Below are positions 6,076 to 6,915 of a DNA stretch of 6,915 bases, one piece after another. The notes below the pieces were generated by a model that ran no database searches, was not told where the DNA came from, and saw nothing but the letters and a program-made list of their open reading frames with translations. The translations under genes and the position numbers were made by a program. Position 1 is the first letter of the stretch. Each line of letters starts with the position of its first letter. Origin of the DNA: Rickettsia endosymbiont of Diachasma alloeum (GTDB lineage Bacteria; Pseudomonadota; Alphaproteobacteria; Rickettsiales; Rickettsiaceae); the NCBI GenBank assembly GCA_020404485.1, contig DYDT01000135.1, positions 1 to 6,915 on the forward strand, given 5' to 3'.

Positions 6076-6082
6076 GTATAAA
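6056..6082 (+). promoter_or_regulatory. Candidate promoter of the dioxygenase-fold gene
   Basis: TATAAA (6077-6082) is a reasonable -10 box; TTGTTT (6056-6061) could be a -35 box at a short 15-base spacing. A transcript from here would carry the palindromic element at 6090-6189 as a stable hairpin in its leader before the GTG start at 6218. Evidence is weak. Confidence 0.3.
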
Positions 6083-6089
6083 TCGGAAG

Positions 6090-6189
6090 TCATCATTGCG
6101 AGGAGAGTAGCGACGAAGCAATCTCATGAAAGAAATATAAAATTCCTGAGATTGCCGCATCGATGCTACCCATCACCTCGTAATGACGA
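6090..6189. repeat. Rickettsia-type palindromic element (second family)
   Basis: A roughly 100-base imperfect palindrome with two long arms, 6090-6129 and 6145-6189. The outer 14 bases TCATCATTGCGAGG and CCTCGTAATGACGA pair with two mismatches; the inner parts pair GCAATCTCA (6118-6126) with TGAGATTGC (6147-6155), and further partial pairing lies between. Sequences of the form tcattgcgagga-n-agcgacgaagcaatctca are a familiar dispersed repeat in Rickettsia genomes. It differs in sequence from the element at 2798-2941. It lies just upstream of the plus-strand gene and contains no coding feature that I can support. Confidence 0.82.
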
Positions 6190-6217
6190 AAGATAACAAA
6201 AAATAAAGTGGTGAAAA

Positions 6218-6844
6218 GTGAAAAAGTGTATATTTTGTTTTTTATGTTTCTGGACATTAAATATATTTGCTGCTTCCAAAGGCTATCCTAATAAGCTTAA
6301 TCGTTGTAAAATTACAAGAAATATATTTAATGATTATGAACCAAAAGTTTTTGAGCCTACCAATAATTTATTACGTAAAACAGGGCAGATATCTAGGTTT
6401 TATGGTGAAAAAATCATAATTAAAGGAATAGTACTGGATCAAAATTGTGTGCCAGTTGCAGATGCTAAAGTTTATTTATGGCAAGCAGGTAGTGGTGGTA
6501 AATATCCTTATGAACCTTTAAAAACACGTGTTGATAAAAGGAGATTTACCGGTAAAAAGGATTCTAGCTTCACTGGTAGCGGCACTGCTACTACTAATAA
6601 TAAAGGTGAATATTACTTTGTCAGCATGTTACCTTATAAATCTGCTGGTAATTTAAAAAATGTCAATATAAGAGTAGAACATGCAGATCTAAAAACATTA
6701 GATACACGTTTAGACTTATCTAATAAAAATATATGTAGCAATGAATGTGGTGAGATGAATCCTGCTTTGGTTGAGCCTCAACAACATCTGAAATCATTTT
6801 GTTTTGACTTAGTATTACAGGGTACAACTCTTAAAAGATATTGA
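6218..6844 (+). CDS. Secreted intradiol dioxygenase-fold protein, probably non-catalytic
   Basis: The 208-residue product has a signal peptide ([12 protein letters not shown]..., likely cleaved around Ala18-Ala19). The mature protein has the core of intradiol ring-cleavage dioxygenases such as protocatechuate 3,4-dioxygenase: [25 protein letters not shown] (67-90), G-x-YPYEP (94-100), [19 protein letters not shown] (116-134) and LPY (138-140). Active enzymes bind Fe(III) with two Tyr and a His-x-His in R-P-A-H-I-H. Here Tyr96 or Tyr98 and Tyr140 may remain, but the HIH position reads NIR (150-152), so both His ligands appear lost. Five cysteines in the mature part could form periplasmic disulfides. 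The start is GTG, chosen because the signal peptide follows directly. The gene is the only plus-strand gene, divergent from the FKBP gene. An aromatic-degradation role is unlikely; a binding or structural role is my inference. Confidence 0.82.
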   Translation: MKKCIFCFLCFWTLNIFAASKGYPNKLNRCKITRNIFNDYEPKVFEPTNNLLRKTGQISRFYGEKIIIKGIVLDQNCVPVADAKVYLWQAGSGGKYPYEPLKTRVDKRRFTGKKDSSFTGSGTATTNNKGEYYFVSMLPYKSAGNLKNVNIRVEHADLKTLDTRLDLSNKNICSNECGEMNPALVEPQQHLKSFCFDLVLQGTTLKRY

Positions 6845-6866
6845 TTATCCATCTGATGGTTCAAAC

Positions 6867-6884
6867 CTCCACCTTCAGGTGGAG
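6867..6884 (+). other. Strong hairpin downstream of the dioxygenase-fold gene
   Basis: CTCCACC (6867-6873) and GGTGGAG (6878-6884) form a perfect 7-bp GC-rich stem with loop TTCA, 22 bases after the stop codon. There is no T-run after it on the plus strand, so it is not a classical intrinsic terminator. It could be a terminator fragment or the start of a repeat or mobile-element end. The linker begins only 4 bases later, so the true continuation is unknown. Confidence 0.5.
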
Positions 6885-6888
6885 AAAC

Positions 6889-6915
6889 CGTAATAACTTC
6901 GTATAGCATACATTA
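6889..6915 (+). other. Sequencing-library linker (454 Titanium paired-end, loxP), non-genomic
   Basis: The last 27 bases contain a full 13-bp loxP arm ATAACTTCGTATA (6893-6905), the 8-bp loxP spacer GCATACAT (6906-6913) and the first two bases of the opposite arm. The four bases before the arm, CGTA, also agree with the flank of the 454 Titanium paired-end circularisation linker as I remember it, which is 42 bases long. The match is uninterrupted to the contig edge. It is best read as untrimmed adapter and not as part of the organism. Confidence 0.92.

Noticed and set aside
6218..6844. Active protocatechuate 3,4-dioxygenase beta subunit
   Set aside because: The His-x-His iron ligands are absent, no pca pathway genes are nearby and the protein carries a signal peptide.
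6893..6915. loxP as evidence of an engineered strain or a transposon carrying lox sites
   Set aside because: No transposon end, marker gene or vector sequence flanks it, the preceding CGTA agrees with the paired-end library linker, and it sits exactly at the sequence edge. Adapter read-through explains it more simply.
1..6915. CRISPR arrays, tRNA or rRNA genes, toxin-antitoxin pairs or phage genes
   Set aside because: No regularly spaced repeats, cloverleaf or rRNA-like segments and no matching protein motifs were seen on either strand.

Overview
The window looks like a short contig from a Rickettsia-type alphaproteobacterium. Base composition is strongly AT-rich, the proteins are Lys/Asn/Ile-rich, gene order is compact, and two palindromic elements of the kind scattered through Rickettsia genomes are present (about 2798-2941 and 6090-6189). 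The species cannot be told from the sequence alone.

Layout. Eight of the nine genes supported here lie on the minus strand; read in that direction (right to left) they form two probable transcription units. The first starts at a good sigma70-type promoter near 6000 and carries a membrane-anchored FKBP-family peptidyl-prolyl isomerase, then a 38-residue single-helix membrane protein (4857-4973) that resembles the alphaproteobacterial CoxF family. The second starts upstream of 4752 and carries a membrane-tethered cupredoxin, an FTR1-type iron permease, a YciB/IspZ septation protein, a two-BON-domain lipoprotein (DolP/OsmY-like), an RlpA-like lipoprotein, an RluB-like 23S rRNA pseudouridine synthase and the 16S rRNA methyltransferase RsmD. 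Themes are iron import, envelope and septum maintenance, and rRNA modification. A palindromic repeat sits between the septation gene and the BON gene and creates a spurious in-frame N-terminal extension of the latter.

The only plus-strand gene (6218-6844) encodes a secreted protein of the intradiol ring-cleavage dioxygenase fold. It appears to have lost the two histidine iron ligands, so it is probably not an active dioxygenase. The 255-base divergent region between it and the FKBP gene contains a promoter for each direction, a 12-bp perfect inverted repeat bracketing both, and the second palindromic element.

The last 27 bases (6889-6915) are not genomic. They match the start of the loxP-containing circularisation linker of 454 Titanium paired-end libraries and should be trimmed. 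The right edge is therefore a real contig end produced by assembly. At the left edge a strong minus-strand promoter (26-54) points out of the window toward an unseen gene. I did not find a convincing new multi-gene system. The most interesting biology is the metal-ligand-less dioxygenase-fold protein, the apparently duplicated FKBP domain, and the minimal FTR1/cupredoxin pair.
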